A DNA stretch of 47,784 nt from an uncultured Clostridia bacterium (GCA_946184295.1 CAMHEZ010000017.1:1-47784); one strand, 5' to 3'; positions 8,337 to 17,407 are shown, counted from the stretch's first letter. Notes: generated by a model not told the origin, from the sequence alone. Program-made: numbers and translations.

Positions 8337-9500
8337 GTGCAAAATTTACGCGATTCCCTTGACGGAATTTTTCGGGAGATGTTCGGCCATGCCCCCGAAC
8401 TGCATTGTTTCGCACCGGGACGGGTGAATCTGATCGGAGAACATACCGATTACAACGGCGGCTATGTGCTGCCCTGTGCCATTCATATGGGGATTCAATG
8501 CGCGGCGGCCAGACGGTCGGACAATCTGCTTCGCTTTTACTCGGCTAATTTTCCCGAGGCAGGTGTGATCGAATGTCGGGCAGATGCGCCGGTGAAGGGC
8601 GGTCACTGGGCGGATTATGCCAAGGGTGTGATACAGGCTTTTGCGCAGGCGGGCTATACGCTGGAATGCGGCGCGGACTTAGCGTTTCAGGGCAATCTGC
8701 CCGACGGAGCGGGACTGTCATCATCAGCGGCGCTGGAAGTGCTGACCGGCACCGTACTGCGGGAGCTGTACGGCTTCGCGGTCACATCGCAGCAGGTGGC
8801 GCTGCTGGGACAGACCGCCGAGCATGAATTTATCGGCGTGAACTGCGGGATTATGGATCAGTTTGCCAGCGCGATGGGGCGGCGGCATCACGCCATTCTG
8901 CTCGACAGCGGTACGCTGTCGCATGATTATCTGCCCATCGACGGCGATGCCGCCAGTATCGTGATTATCAATAGCGGTGTGAAGCATTCACTCGCGTCTT
9001 CCGCCTATAATGAGCGGCGCAGACAGTGTGAGGAAGCGCTGGCTGCGCTGTCGGCGCAAAAAAAGATCCCTGCGCTCTGTGCGCTCACCCTGGCGGAATT
9101 TGATGATCTGCGCAGCTGTATTCCCGATGAAATCTGCGCCCGCCGTGCCAGACACGCGGTTTATGAGAATGCCCGCACGCTCCGGGCGGCGCAGGCATTG
9201 CGGGCGGGCGATTTGTCCGCGTTCGGCGTCTGTATGAATGATTCTCATATGTCCCTGCGCGACGACTATGAGGTATCCTGCCCTGAACTGGACTTTCTTG
9301 CGGAAACGGCGTGGGGTCTTGACGGTGTATACGGTGCGCGCATGACGGGCGGCGGCTTTGGCGGCTGCACCGTCAATCTGGTGCGCAGAGACGCGGCGGA
9401 AGCCTTTGTGGTCGCAATGAAGGCGCGTTACCGGCAATTCTGCGGACGGGAAGCGGAAGCCTATGTCGTCGAAATCAGTGACGGCGCGGGAAGAATATGA
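8337..9500 (+). CDS. galK: Galactokinase
   Basis: A 387-residue GHMP kinase that phosphorylates galactose to galactose 1-phosphate, the first step of the Leloir pathway in the cytoplasm. The galactokinase signature GRVNLIGEHTDYNGGYVLP lies near the N-terminus, the ATP-binding LPDGAGLSSSAALE in the middle and the MTGGGFGGCTV motif near the end. I choose GTG at 8337 because GGGAGGA (8322-8328) is correctly spaced; the ATG at 8316 would lie upstream of that site. galT follows 25 bases downstream, so the two are one transcription unit. No mutarotase, galE or sugar transporter is adjacent. Confidence 0.95.
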   Translation: MQNLRDSLDGIFREMFGHAPELHCFAPGRVNLIGEHTDYNGGYVLPCAIHMGIQCAAARRSDNLLRFYSANFPEAGVIECRADAPVKGGHWADYAKGVIQAFAQAGYTLECGADLAFQGNLPDGAGLSSSAALEVLTGTVLRELYGFAVTSQQVALLGQTAEHEFIGVNCGIMDQFASAMGRRHHAILLDSGTLSHDYLPIDGDAASIVIINSGVKHSLASSAYNERRRQCEEALAALSAQKKIPALCALTLAEFDDLRSCIPDEICARRARHAVYENARTLRAAQALRAGDLSAFGVCMNDSHMSLRDDYEVSCPELDFLAETAWGLDGVYGARMTGGGFGGCTVNLVRRDAAEAFVVAMKARYRQFCGREAEAYVVEISDGAGRI

Positions 9501-9525
9501 AACATAGTAAAACGGAGGAACTGAT

Positions 9526-11013
9526 ATGCTATATCAAGCTATTGAAAGCTTAGTGCGGTACGGCATTGACACCGGACTGACGGACCCAAGCGAACGCATT
9601 TATACCCGCAATCTGCTGCTGTCGCTGCTGCACGAGGACGGCTATGAAGCAGCCGCGCCGTATGAATCGGTTTCGTTGGCGGCTATCCTGAAGGAACTCA
9701 CGGATATCGCAGTGGAACGCGGCGTTGCCGCCGACAGCAACGAGAGCCGCGACATCTTTGACGCGAAGCTCATGAATTGTCTCATGCCCCGGCCGGCGCA
9801 GATGACGAAAGCCTTCCGGTCACTGTATGCCGAATCGCCCAAGGCGGCGACGGATTTTTATTACCGGTTCAGCGGCGACACCAATTATATCCGCCGTGAC
9901 CGCATTGCCCGCGACCGCAAATGGAAGGTAGACAGCGAGTACGGTGAGATCGACATCACCATCAACCTTTCCAAACCCGAAAAAGACCCCCGCGACATCG
10001 CCGTAGCGGGCAAGGCACAGTCCACATCGTATCCGCTTTGCCAGCTTTGTGCCGAGAATGAGGGCTACGCGGGCAGAATCGGCCACCCCGGCCGCTCCAA
10101 TCACCGCATTATTCCGCTGTCGTTGGGCGGTGAGGACTGGTTCTTTCAGTATTCTCCCTATGTCTATTACAATGAGCATTGCATCGTGTTCAACAGCCGG
10201 CACATTCCCATGAAGATTGACGAGCGGGCTTTCACGCGTCTGTTGGATTTCGTGACGCAGTTCCCGCATTATTTCGTTGGCTCCAACGCGGACCTGCCTA
10301 TTGTGGGCGGCTCCATTCTCAGCCATGACCATTTCCAGGGAGGTCATTATACGTTCGCCATGGAGCAGGCGCCGGTGGAACTTGATTGGACGGTGCCCGG
10401 TTTTGAAGATGTGCGCTGCGGCGTTGTGAAGTGGCCGCTGTCGGTGATTCGTCTGACGGGTGCGGATCCGGAAAGACTGGTGACACTCGCGTCGCATATT
10501 CTCAAAACATGGCGGGGCTACACCGATGAATCCGCCGTGATTCTGGCCGAGACTGACGGCGTGCCCCACAACACCATCACGCCGATTGCCCGCAGAAGGG
10601 GCGCAGATTACGAATTGGACCTCTGTCTGCGCAACAATCTGACCACGCCGGAACATCCAATGGGACTGTACCACCCTCACGCGCAATGGCACCACATCAA
10701 GAAGGAGAATATCGGTCTGATCGAAGTGATGGGACTGGCGGTGCTGCCTTCGCGGTTACAGAAAGAACTGGATTTGCTGGAAGCATACATCATCGCTGGA
10801 AAAGACATCGCCTCAGAGAAATCTATCGCCAAACACGCGAATTGGGCAGCTGCTTTTGCACCGGACCTCGCGGGTCGGGACAACGCTGTTGTGCGGCGTG
10901 TGCTGGAAGCTGAGGTGGGAAAGGTGTTCCTGCACGTCCTTGAGGACGCGGGCGTCTTCAAGCGCGACACGGCGGGGCGTGAGGCCTTTGGACGGTTTTT
11001 GGAGGTGCTGTGA
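9526..11013 (+). CDS. galT: UDP-glucose-hexose-1-phosphate uridylyltransferase, Firmicutes type
   Basis: A 495-residue enzyme that moves UMP from UDP-glucose to galactose 1-phosphate, giving UDP-galactose and glucose 1-phosphate. The length and layout match the long Gram-positive GalT class, not the shorter E. coli type. SILSHDHFQGGHY carries the HxH-type active-site histidines, and GLYHPHAQWHHIKKENIGLIEVMGLAVLP is a strongly conserved C-terminal block. CGGAGGA precedes the ATG. It is cotranscribed with galK. Confidence 0.94.
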   Translation: MLYQAIESLVRYGIDTGLTDPSERIYTRNLLLSLLHEDGYEAAAPYESVSLAAILKELTDIAVERGVAADSNESRDIFDAKLMNCLMPRPAQMTKAFRSLYAESPKAATDFYYRFSGDTNYIRRDRIARDRKWKVDSEYGEIDITINLSKPEKDPRDIAVAGKAQSTSYPLCQLCAENEGYAGRIGHPGRSNHRIIPLSLGGEDWFFQYSPYVYYNEHCIVFNSRHIPMKIDERAFTRLLDFVTQFPHYFVGSNADLPIVGGSILSHDHFQGGHYTFAMEQAPVELDWTVPGFEDVRCGVVKWPLSVIRLTGADPERLVTLASHILKTWRGYTDESAVILAETDGVPHNTITPIARRRGADYELDLCLRNNLTTPEHPMGLYHPHAQWHHIKKENIGLIEVMGLAVLPSRLQKELDLLEAYIIAGKDIASEKSIAKHANWAAAFAPDLAGRDNAVVRRVLEAEVGKVFLHVLEDAGVFKRDTAGREAFGRFLEVL

Positions 11014-11047
11014 TTCTTGCTTTTTAACAAAAATCACGGGCTTTCTA

Positions 11048-11076
11048 TTGCTTTTTTCGTATCTTTGTGATAGAAT
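11048..11076 (+). promoter_or_regulatory. Promoter of the dynamin-like cluster
   Basis: TTGCTT (11048-11053) and TAGAAT (11071-11076) are 17 bases apart, between galT and the first gene of the cluster. Its presence indicates that the cluster is a separate unit from galKT. Confidence 0.55.
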
Positions 11077-11151
11077 AGGAACAGTTATGTCGGGCAAACC
11101 GCCGGAACCGTTGTGTATCGGCGCTTGCCGTATTAAAGGAGGAATCAAGCG

Positions 11152-12801
11152 ATGGACGCACAGAAATACCAGGAGGCCGCGCGCGTGTGTGATCTGATGG
11201 CCGACAGGACGCGTGACAGCCATATCAACGCGCTCGCGGGGTGGCTGCACAAGGCGCTGGAACGGGAACATAAGCCCACCATGGCGCTGGTCAGCTTCAA
11301 CATGAATCATGCCGAGCGCTTCGCCATGCTCAAGGAATACGCTGGGCTGACGGTGCCGAAGGAGCTGGCCGAGCGGGTAGCGGGGGAGCCTGCCTGTCTG
11401 ATTTTTGACTACGCCGCCAAGCCGGTCGTGCGCGAAGAGGGCGCCGGCGGCATCACGGTTTGCGGTCTGCCCTGCAACGCGCTGAAAAACTGCCGTATTG
11501 CCGTCTGCGACGAGATCAAAGGGAAGGATAAATGGGTGGCGCTGTCGGACGAGATCGACATCGCCTGTCTGCTGGTCAACGCGACCATGGCAATGAATCA
11601 GATTGAGCGTACCTGGCTCAAGGAGTGCGGACAGCCGCTATTCGGCGTGAATGAGCCGGTGCTGGCGATGGTGGGCATGCAGCTGCTCAACAGCGATGAG
11701 GACAGGCAGGCCGTGACCGAGGTGGTCAACGCTGCTCTGCGCCGTCTGCAAATGAGTACAAAAGTCTTCGATCAGCCGCGGGAAGCGCTGGCATGGATGG
11801 AGAACTTCCTCGGCGAAGGTAATCTGAAAGAAAATCACGACAACCGCGTCGCCAAAAACGCGCTGTTGGCCGTGCAGGAACGCGCCAAGACCCTGATGAG
11901 CGAGGCGGTGGCCGACGGCGGCGCGATTGACGCCGCGGTCACACAGCTCGAAAAGCAGCGCGGTTCGCTGGAAATGGCCGGGCAGCTCGCCGCCGAGAGC
12001 ATTCTCTGCAATGAGCTGAGCCGTCTGAAAGTGATGGCAACCGAGAGTATCCGCGACTTCGGACGGCGCATGGCGGCGGATATCCGCTCTCATGTGGAGA
12101 CCTATCCGCTCGACCAGCTGGAAACCGTGGACGAATATGTCAACCGCAGCGCCGGCGAGGCGTGGGACGGTTTCCTGCGTTCCATGACCGCTACCACGGA
12201 CGCGGAGCTGGCGAAGATTACCGACCGTCTGCGGGCGCAGATGGAAATGGACGCGGGCGAGATGCTCGATTCGCTCGATGAATCCGCGCGCCGCGCACTT
12301 TACAGCGCGGTTTATTTCAGTCAGGCCGGCGCCGACGGCGGCGCGCCGATTGCGGTGCGTTCTCCGGCGGAATACGCGGGCGTCAATGTGCCGGAGATGA
12401 CAGGGCAGCTCCGCCGCGAAACGCGCAACATGATGTTGCTCTCTATTCCCATTCTGCTGGTCAATCCGCTGCTGGCGATCGGCAACATCTTTGTTTCCAA
12501 GGCAATCGGAAAGTTCCGCACCGACAGTGAGCTGAAAAGTGCCCGTGCGGAGATGGCGGCACAGGTGGAGATGATGTGTGCCGAGAACGCCGAAAACGTC
12601 GTGCGCCGCATGTCCGAGAGCTTCGACCGTCAGATGCAGGAGGGCACGCGCAATATCACGGCCGCTTACTCCGGACTGGTGAATCAGCTGGAGGGTGAGC
12701 TGCGCCGCATGAAGGACGAACAAACCCAAAAGGCTGCCGCCTGGGACGTTCTCGCCGAACAGGTGCAGACAAAGATTCCGGCGCTGCTCGGACAGCTGTG
12801 A
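11152..12801 (+). CDS. Dynamin-like pseudo-GTPase (predicted), first gene of the dynamin cluster
   Basis: A 549-residue protein I do not recognise by name. Its N-terminal third follows a dynamin-family GTPase in order and hydrophobic pattern: KPTMALVSFNMNHAERFAML (41-60) where the P-loop should be, CRIAVCDEIKGK (114-125) at the G3 position, DIACLLVNATMAMNQIERTW (136-155) and EPVLAMVGMQLLNSDED (168-184) at G4. None of the catalytic elements survives: there is no GxxxxGKS/T, DxPG or N/TKxD. Long helical stretches follow (230-390), then a hydrophobic segment at about 426-448 and a helical, coiled-coil-like tail. AAAGGAGGA precedes the ATG. Two dynamin-like GTPases lie downstream, so a structural or regulatory subunit is the best inference. 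Confidence 0.6.
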   Translation: MDAQKYQEAARVCDLMADRTRDSHINALAGWLHKALEREHKPTMALVSFNMNHAERFAMLKEYAGLTVPKELAERVAGEPACLIFDYAAKPVVREEGAGGITVCGLPCNALKNCRIAVCDEIKGKDKWVALSDEIDIACLLVNATMAMNQIERTWLKECGQPLFGVNEPVLAMVGMQLLNSDEDRQAVTEVVNAALRRLQMSTKVFDQPREALAWMENFLGEGNLKENHDNRVAKNALLAVQERAKTLMSEAVADGGAIDAAVTQLEKQRGSLEMAGQLAAESILCNELSRLKVMATESIRDFGRRMAADIRSHVETYPLDQLETVDEYVNRSAGEAWDGFLRSMTATTDAELAKITDRLRAQMEMDAGEMLDSLDESARRALYSAVYFSQAGADGGAPIAVRSPAEYAGVNVPEMTGQLRRETRNMMLLSIPILLVNPLLAIGNIFVSKAIGKFRTDSELKSARAEMAAQVEMMCAENAENVVRRMSESFDRQMQEGTRNITAAYSGLVNQLEGELRRMKDEQTQKAAAWDVLAEQVQTKIPALLGQL

Positions 12802-12868
12802 CATTGTAAAGATTTTAACGATTATTTTTGAATGAGCTTTGAATTAAATCTGCTTGGAGGTTTATGTC

Positions 12869-14998
12869 ATGGATAATTACAGGACATCACGGGAATTGTC
12901 GGAAAAAATGCAGCGCTGCCTGCGGATATACGCGGATATGCTGGGAACGCCCGATCAGACCAAGGCGCAGACCTACGGCTTTGTGCCGGGTTTGCAGATG
13001 ACCGTTGAGGAACAGGCGCTCGAAAAGCAGCTGGATAAGCTGGAACAGGGTATTTTCCAAGTATTGTTTACGGGTGGTTTCAGCGCGGGCAAGTCCACCC
13101 TGCTCAACGCGCTCATGCGCAAGAAGGTGCTGCGCATGGCCATCACCGCCGAGACGGCCGTCATCACGAAAATTGTTTTCGGTCAGGACGAGAAGGTCAT
13201 CATCTACGAAAAGACCGCCGACGCCCGCACCGGTCAGAAGATTTCCCGCGAACTGAGCGTGACCCAGTTCTTTGAGGATTACCGCATCAGTCAGGATATG
13301 CCCGACAAGTTCAACAACATCGACTATGTGGTGCTTCAGCAGCCGGGCGAAGGCATCGGCGGCTCGCTGGTGCAGCTGGTGGATTCTCCCGGTACGGAAA
13401 ATTCCATGGAGGACACTCTGACGGCACGTCAGTTTGCCGAGAACGCCAGCGCGATTGTCTATATGATTAATTCCGCCATGCCCTTTGTGCTGGAGGATAA
13501 AGAATATATCGCCAGCCATTACGCGGGGCGGCATATGCGCAACATCTTCTTTGTCTGCAACCGGTTTGACGCGCTGGACGAGCAGTCTAAGGAGGACCTG
13601 CGCAAGAGCGTGCGTCAGCAGCTCAAGGACGTCTTTACCGACCGCAGCGGCCGGTTTGACGAGGAACTCTTTGAGAGCCGCGTCTTCTATACTGACGCGT
13701 ATCACTCCCTCTGTGCCCGTGTGGGCGAAGAGGTGCAGACCCCTTACGGCAAGATGCCCTGCGACGATTCCGTCACGGGCGTGCCGGAATTTGAGAGCGC
13801 CCTGAATACATATCTGACCGCCGACGACCGTGACAAGGAGGCCTTCCGCGGCTATATGGCGCAGCTGGCGGGCAAGTATGTCAGCGCGATGGACAAGATT
13901 ACCGGTATTCTGGACGACTACCGCAAGGGCGCGGATCAGCTGATGGCAGAGCGCAGCGACTTTGAGAGCAAGCGCGGCCGTCTGGAGGTCATCATCAACC
14001 AGATCGAGGACAGCTGCCGCAACTGTGTGGCGGGCATTCTCTCGGGTGCGCAGAGCGAGTACACCAGCTGCATGAACCGTATCAACACCGGCTGGGACAG
14101 CTATTTCTCCCGCGTGAGCATTCCCTTCGGTATCAAAGACTTCGCTAGCCTTACGATCAACCGCAAGAATGACGCCAAGGTTAAGGAGATCACCAGGCCC
14201 TTTGCCGAAGCAGTGCAAAAGTACGTCACCGCCGAGTTCGACCAGATGGGCAACAACCTCCGCGCCTGCATCGACGCGTATCTCAACACGCTGGAAAAGC
14301 AGCTTATGATTCAGCAGGAACAGATGGAAAGCCTCGACCTGCCGATCTCGATCGAAGATCTGCGTCAGGCGCTGCTGGGCAGTACGTTCGGGCGCGGTGA
14401 AGGCGACTTCAACAGCGGCGACATGACCAAGGGCAATCTCTTCCAGATCATTCTCGGCGTCATCGGCCTTGACCCGGAAATCATTCTCGGCGGTCTCAAC
14501 GGCAAAACTTCCAACGGCAAGGCGGTCATGGACTTTATTGTCAAAAACTTCCTCGAATATATCGCGGTGTACGTCGTGGCATGGCCGATCGGCGTGGGTA
14601 TCATGGCCTACCGCGTTGTGAGTATGGTCAAGGGCGTCAAGGAACACAAAAATTCCCGCGCCGTGGATATCCTGCTGGGCATGCGCGCCGAGACCGTCAG
14701 CGCTCTCCAGGCCGAGCAGGAACGCTATATCATGGAACTGGAAAATCAGCTTGCCGCCATTACCCGCGCCGGCGCGACGATGGCCGACGGTATCCGCGGT
14801 CTGGCCGACGACTACAGCGCCAGCCTCAACGACACCATCGAGAAGCTCAAGCGCCACACCGGCAACCTCCAGACCGAGACGGAACGCACCAACAAGATCC
14901 GCGCTCTGCTGCTCGGTCAGATCAGCGAGGTCAACCAGATGCTCGACGGACGGCCCCTCTCCGACGCCGACGTCCGTGCGCTGGCGGTCAAGGGGTAA
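12869..14998 (+). CDS. Dynamin family GTPase, large membrane-associated type
   Basis: A 709-residue bacterial dynamin-like protein. The GTPase domain shows G1 GGFSAGKST (69-77), a G2 threonine in AETAVIT (94-100), G3 DSPG (172-175) and G4 NRFD (231-234). Long helical stalk regions follow (320-500). A Gly-rich region and a hydrophobic stretch at about 562-586 (FLEYIAVYVVAWPIGVGIMA) resemble the membrane-inserting paddle of bacterial dynamins, and the tail is coiled-coil-like. It should hydrolyse GTP while bound to the inner face of the cell membrane and remodel or tether it. I choose ATG at 12869, 8 bases after TTGGAGG; an earlier in-frame TTG overlaps that site. It is cotranscribed with its neighbours. 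Confidence 0.88.
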   Translation: MDNYRTSRELSEKMQRCLRIYADMLGTPDQTKAQTYGFVPGLQMTVEEQALEKQLDKLEQGIFQVLFTGGFSAGKSTLLNALMRKKVLRMAITAETAVITKIVFGQDEKVIIYEKTADARTGQKISRELSVTQFFEDYRISQDMPDKFNNIDYVVLQQPGEGIGGSLVQLVDSPGTENSMEDTLTARQFAENASAIVYMINSAMPFVLEDKEYIASHYAGRHMRNIFFVCNRFDALDEQSKEDLRKSVRQQLKDVFTDRSGRFDEELFESRVFYTDAYHSLCARVGEEVQTPYGKMPCDDSVTGVPEFESALNTYLTADDRDKEAFRGYMAQLAGKYVSAMDKITGILDDYRKGADQLMAERSDFESKRGRLEVIINQIEDSCRNCVAGILSGAQSEYTSCMNRINTGWDSYFSRVSIPFGIKDFASLTINRKNDAKVKEITRPFAEAVQKYVTAEFDQMGNNLRACIDAYLNTLEKQLMIQQEQMESLDLPISIEDLRQALLGSTFGRGEGDFNSGDMTKGNLFQIILGVIGLDPEIILGGLNGKTSNGKAVMDFIVKNFLEYIAVYVVAWPIGVGIMAYRVVSMVKGVKEHKNSRAVDILLGMRAETVSALQAEQERYIMELENQLAAITRAGATMADGIRGLADDYSASLNDTIEKLKRHTGNLQTETERTNKIRALLLGQISEVNQMLDGRPLSDADVRALAVKG

Positions 14999-15004
14999 GA
15001 CAAT

Positions 15005-15550
15005 ATGTATCAAGAGACTTTGGAGGCGCAGTGGCAGAATCTGTGTAGTGATTTTGCTTTGGAGTACGACCGTCTGACGGCGCAGGGCAAGGGCATTGCC
15101 GCGTTTGCCGCGTGGTATGAGACGCGGATTCACCGCTGGGAAAGCGTGGCCTATCCCGAAGGTATCATTCTGGGGCAGACTGAAAACGAGGCACTGTCGA
15201 AGGCATTGACCGACGCGATGAAGGCTTTCCGTTTTGCGGACGTGGAGCCGCAGGCGGTCAGACCACTCTGGCAGGGTATCGCGGCGGCGCTGGCGGCGGG
15301 AATGGCTTCGTCCGGGCTGATCGCGCTGCTGCACTGGCCAGCATGGCGGGTGATTCTCAGCGGAATGGTGGTGTGCGGCGTGGTCTTCTCGGCGTTCTGG
15401 AAGACGCGGCAGTCCGACTGCGAGAAAGAGGCGCGGCGCGTCAAAGAGGCTTATGTCGGGCAGCTCCGGGATTACGGAACGGAATTGCAGGCGATTTGTC
15501 AGGAGAATGAGGTTACTGGCGAAGATGAAGACAACGTAGAAAATAATTAA
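15005..15550 (+). CDS. Small two-TM membrane protein of the dynamin cluster
   Basis: A 181-residue protein of no family I recognise. The first 85 residues are hydrophilic and helical. Two hydrophobic segments at about 90-109 and 113-132 form a membrane hairpin, and a charged helical C-terminal tail ends in an acidic stretch. Both ends should lie on the same side of the membrane, probably the cytoplasm. It starts 6 bases after the stop codon of the large GTPase, so it is cotranscribed and perhaps translationally coupled. Its size, topology and position suggest a membrane anchor or adaptor for the GTPases; this is inference. Confidence 0.75.
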   Translation: MYQETLEAQWQNLCSDFALEYDRLTAQGKGIAAFAAWYETRIHRWESVAYPEGIILGQTENEALSKALTDAMKAFRFADVEPQAVRPLWQGIAAALAAGMASSGLIALLHWPAWRVILSGMVVCGVVFSAFWKTRQSDCEKEARRVKEAYVGQLRDYGTELQAICQENEVTGEDEDNVENN

Positions 15551-15666
15551 GCGAAGCGCGGGAATCCAAGGGGTGCTGGCACCTCTTGGCGAGTCAAGGG
15601 CAGCGCCCTTGCAGGGGGTGGGACAGCGTCCCACAAGGCAAGCGGAGCTTGCCGAGCAAGACACGC
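15551..15666 (+). repeat. Palindromic intergenic repeat, copy 1
   Basis: This GC-rich element begins immediately after a stop codon and consists of successive hairpins: AAGGGCAGCGCCCTT (15596-15610), GTGGGACAGCGTCCCAC (15618-15634) and GGCAAGCGGAGCTTGCC (15637-15653). Its left two thirds closely match, inverted, the copy at 41629-41764; its right end matches the copy at 37640-37770. It separates the third and fourth genes of the dynamin cluster. Confidence 0.85.
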
Positions 15667-15729
15667 CCGGACAAAGGAACAGGTCAGGCGAATCCAGTAC
15701 AGTTTTCGACCAAAAGGGAGGCGATGACG

Positions 15730-17307
15730 ATGGGAACAGCGCAGGTACAAGGCAAGGCGCTGGCTGAGATTTTGCGCATATTGGAGCGCAATCCGGCATT
15801 GTGGGAATCCTTTCCGGAAGAGCAGCGCACCAAATACCGGATTGTGGCGGAGCGGCTGTCTGAAAACCCGACAGTACGCCCGTTCCGCGTCGTGTTCTGC
15901 GGTGTGTTCTCTTCGGGTAAGACCTCCCTCATCAATTCGCTGCTGGCCTCCACGTTTACGCTGCCGCAGGGGGTCAACCCCGTCACCAAGCTGGTGACAC
16001 GCATTCGCGGCGGCGAAACGGTGGCTTGCGCGTATCGACTGAACGGCAGAGAAACCGCCGTTTCCACCGATTATCTTGACGCGCTGATTCGCGGACGCAA
16101 GGAGCTGATTTTCGGCAGCAAGGAGCTGATTGTCACCCTGCCCTCGACGCTGTTGCGGGATAGAACCGAATTGCTCGATACGCCGGGCTTTAACGATGAG
16201 GTCGGCGGCGCGTTGGAACAACTCAGCCGGGAGGCCTTTTATGAGGCCGACATGGCGGTGATGTGCTGCAATGCGCTCCAGCTGGGCAAGCTGACCGAGC
16301 GGTCGCTGCTGAGCGAACTGGACGGGCTGATGGGACATTATTCTCTCGCGGTCACGCGCATGGACAATCTGAACACCACCGAGGACTGTGAGGCGGTGAC
16401 GGCGCAGGCGCATCGCCTGATGAAGGGCAAGGGTAACGACGCGCGGATTTTCGGCGGAGCGAACGGCTTTGTGTTCCCGATGGTGACAGCGGGAGCCTTC
16501 TGCGATACTTCGCAGTTTGCCAACTACCTGCGTGCGATTGTGAACGACGAGGCGACGCGGCGGGATATCCGCGCCGTCTCGGATGCCAAATGTCTGCGGC
16601 AATGCCTGGACGAGATACGTCCCGCATTACAGGTTGAAACCGACCGCCTGCGTCGGGAAGTGGATTCTCTGGAGGTGCGCAACCGTGAGGCGATACGGCG
16701 ACAGGAACTGGATGCCCGCATGGCGGAGACCCGTTTGAGCGGGCTGGGGCAGACGGCGCGGCATTTCGCGTCCCAGACCGCGCAGCAGCGGCTGAGTACC
16801 TATGCCGCGGATATCCGCACCATTCCCAACCCCAATGCTTTTCAGCCGGAGGCGGAGCGGCTTGCCAACCGTCTGGCGGACACGCTGGTGCATGATCTGG
16901 CCTCTTACGCCGAGCGGGAAAAGCTCGCGGATTACGGCAGCGTCAGAGCGGTTCTCAGCCGCGCATGGCAGGGACGGGGCTTTGTGGTGCCGCCGCCGGT
17001 GCCCGCGCGGATTCCCAAGCGGGGTCTGATCGGGCGGGTGGTGCGTACGGTGAGAAATTTTTTAACATTCCGCTTTCGCATTGACGATGGCTGTGAGGAC
17101 GGCTTTGCCGATTACTTTACCCCGGCGGCAGAAGCCGTGCGCGTTGGACTGGTTGAGCCGATTCTCCGCGAGTGGGACAGCTATCTGTCCCATCTGCACC
17201 GCAATTTGCAGATGACGGGCTTTTCCGGCGGCTGCGAACAGACTATCGCTGACCAGCGGGGACTTTTGCGCGAATGCGAGAACGCCTTGCGTCTGACAGA
17301 TGGGTAA
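15730..17307 (+). CDS. Dynamin family GTPase, shorter type
   Basis: A 525-residue GTPase of the dynamin superfamily. Motifs are G1 GVFSSGKT (58-65), a probable G2 threonine in NPVT (83-86), G3 DTPG (150-153) and a G4 variant TRMD (209-212). A long helical region follows the GTPase domain. There is no strong membrane helix, though an amphipathic basic stretch (GLIGRVVRTVRNFLTF) near residues 438-453 might contact lipid. I choose ATG at 15730 because AGGGAGG (15715-15721) is then 8 bases away; the open frame extends back to 15586, but that part lies in the palindromic repeat. It is the last gene of the cluster and is followed by a strong terminator. It may pair with the larger GTPase, as bacterial dynamins often do. 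Confidence 0.85.
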   Translation: MGTAQVQGKALAEILRILERNPALWESFPEEQRTKYRIVAERLSENPTVRPFRVVFCGVFSSGKTSLINSLLASTFTLPQGVNPVTKLVTRIRGGETVACAYRLNGRETAVSTDYLDALIRGRKELIFGSKELIVTLPSTLLRDRTELLDTPGFNDEVGGALEQLSREAFYEADMAVMCCNALQLGKLTERSLLSELDGLMGHYSLAVTRMDNLNTTEDCEAVTAQAHRLMKGKGNDARIFGGANGFVFPMVTAGAFCDTSQFANYLRAIVNDEATRRDIRAVSDAKCLRQCLDEIRPALQVETDRLRREVDSLEVRNREAIRRQELDARMAETRLSGLGQTARHFASQTAQQRLSTYAADIRTIPNPNAFQPEAERLANRLADTLVHDLASYAEREKLADYGSVRAVLSRAWQGRGFVVPPPVPARIPKRGLIGRVVRTVRNFLTFRFRIDDGCEDGFADYFTPAAEAVRVGLVEPILREWDSYLSHLHRNLQMTGFSGGCEQTIADQRGLLRECENALRLTDG

Positions 17308-17321
17308 TATTTTCCTTGTTT

Positions 17322-17380
17322 TTTCCATACCAAAAGGCCCGTGCTCCGGCATGGGTCTTTTGGTATGGAAATATTTTTTT
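17322..17380 (+). terminator. Strong terminator of the dynamin cluster
   Basis: A 19-bp stem with one mismatch (17322-17340 with 17353-17371), a 12-base loop and then a run of eight T. It separates the dynamin genes from the sigma factor operon. Confidence 0.9.
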
Positions 17381-17407
17381 TGTTCCTCTGAAAAAATGTG
17401 CAAAAAA

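Noticed and set aside
15586..15729. N-terminal extension of the shorter dynamin-like GTPase
   Set aside because: The 48 codons lie in the palindromic repeat, have no ribosome site, and a good site precedes ATG 15730.
12887..15799. A 970-codon open frame on the minus strand across the large dynamin gene
   Set aside because: It is antisense to a gene with clear GTPase motifs, has no ribosome site, is His/Val/Ala-rich without a domain, and is the usual by-product of GC-rich coding sequence.
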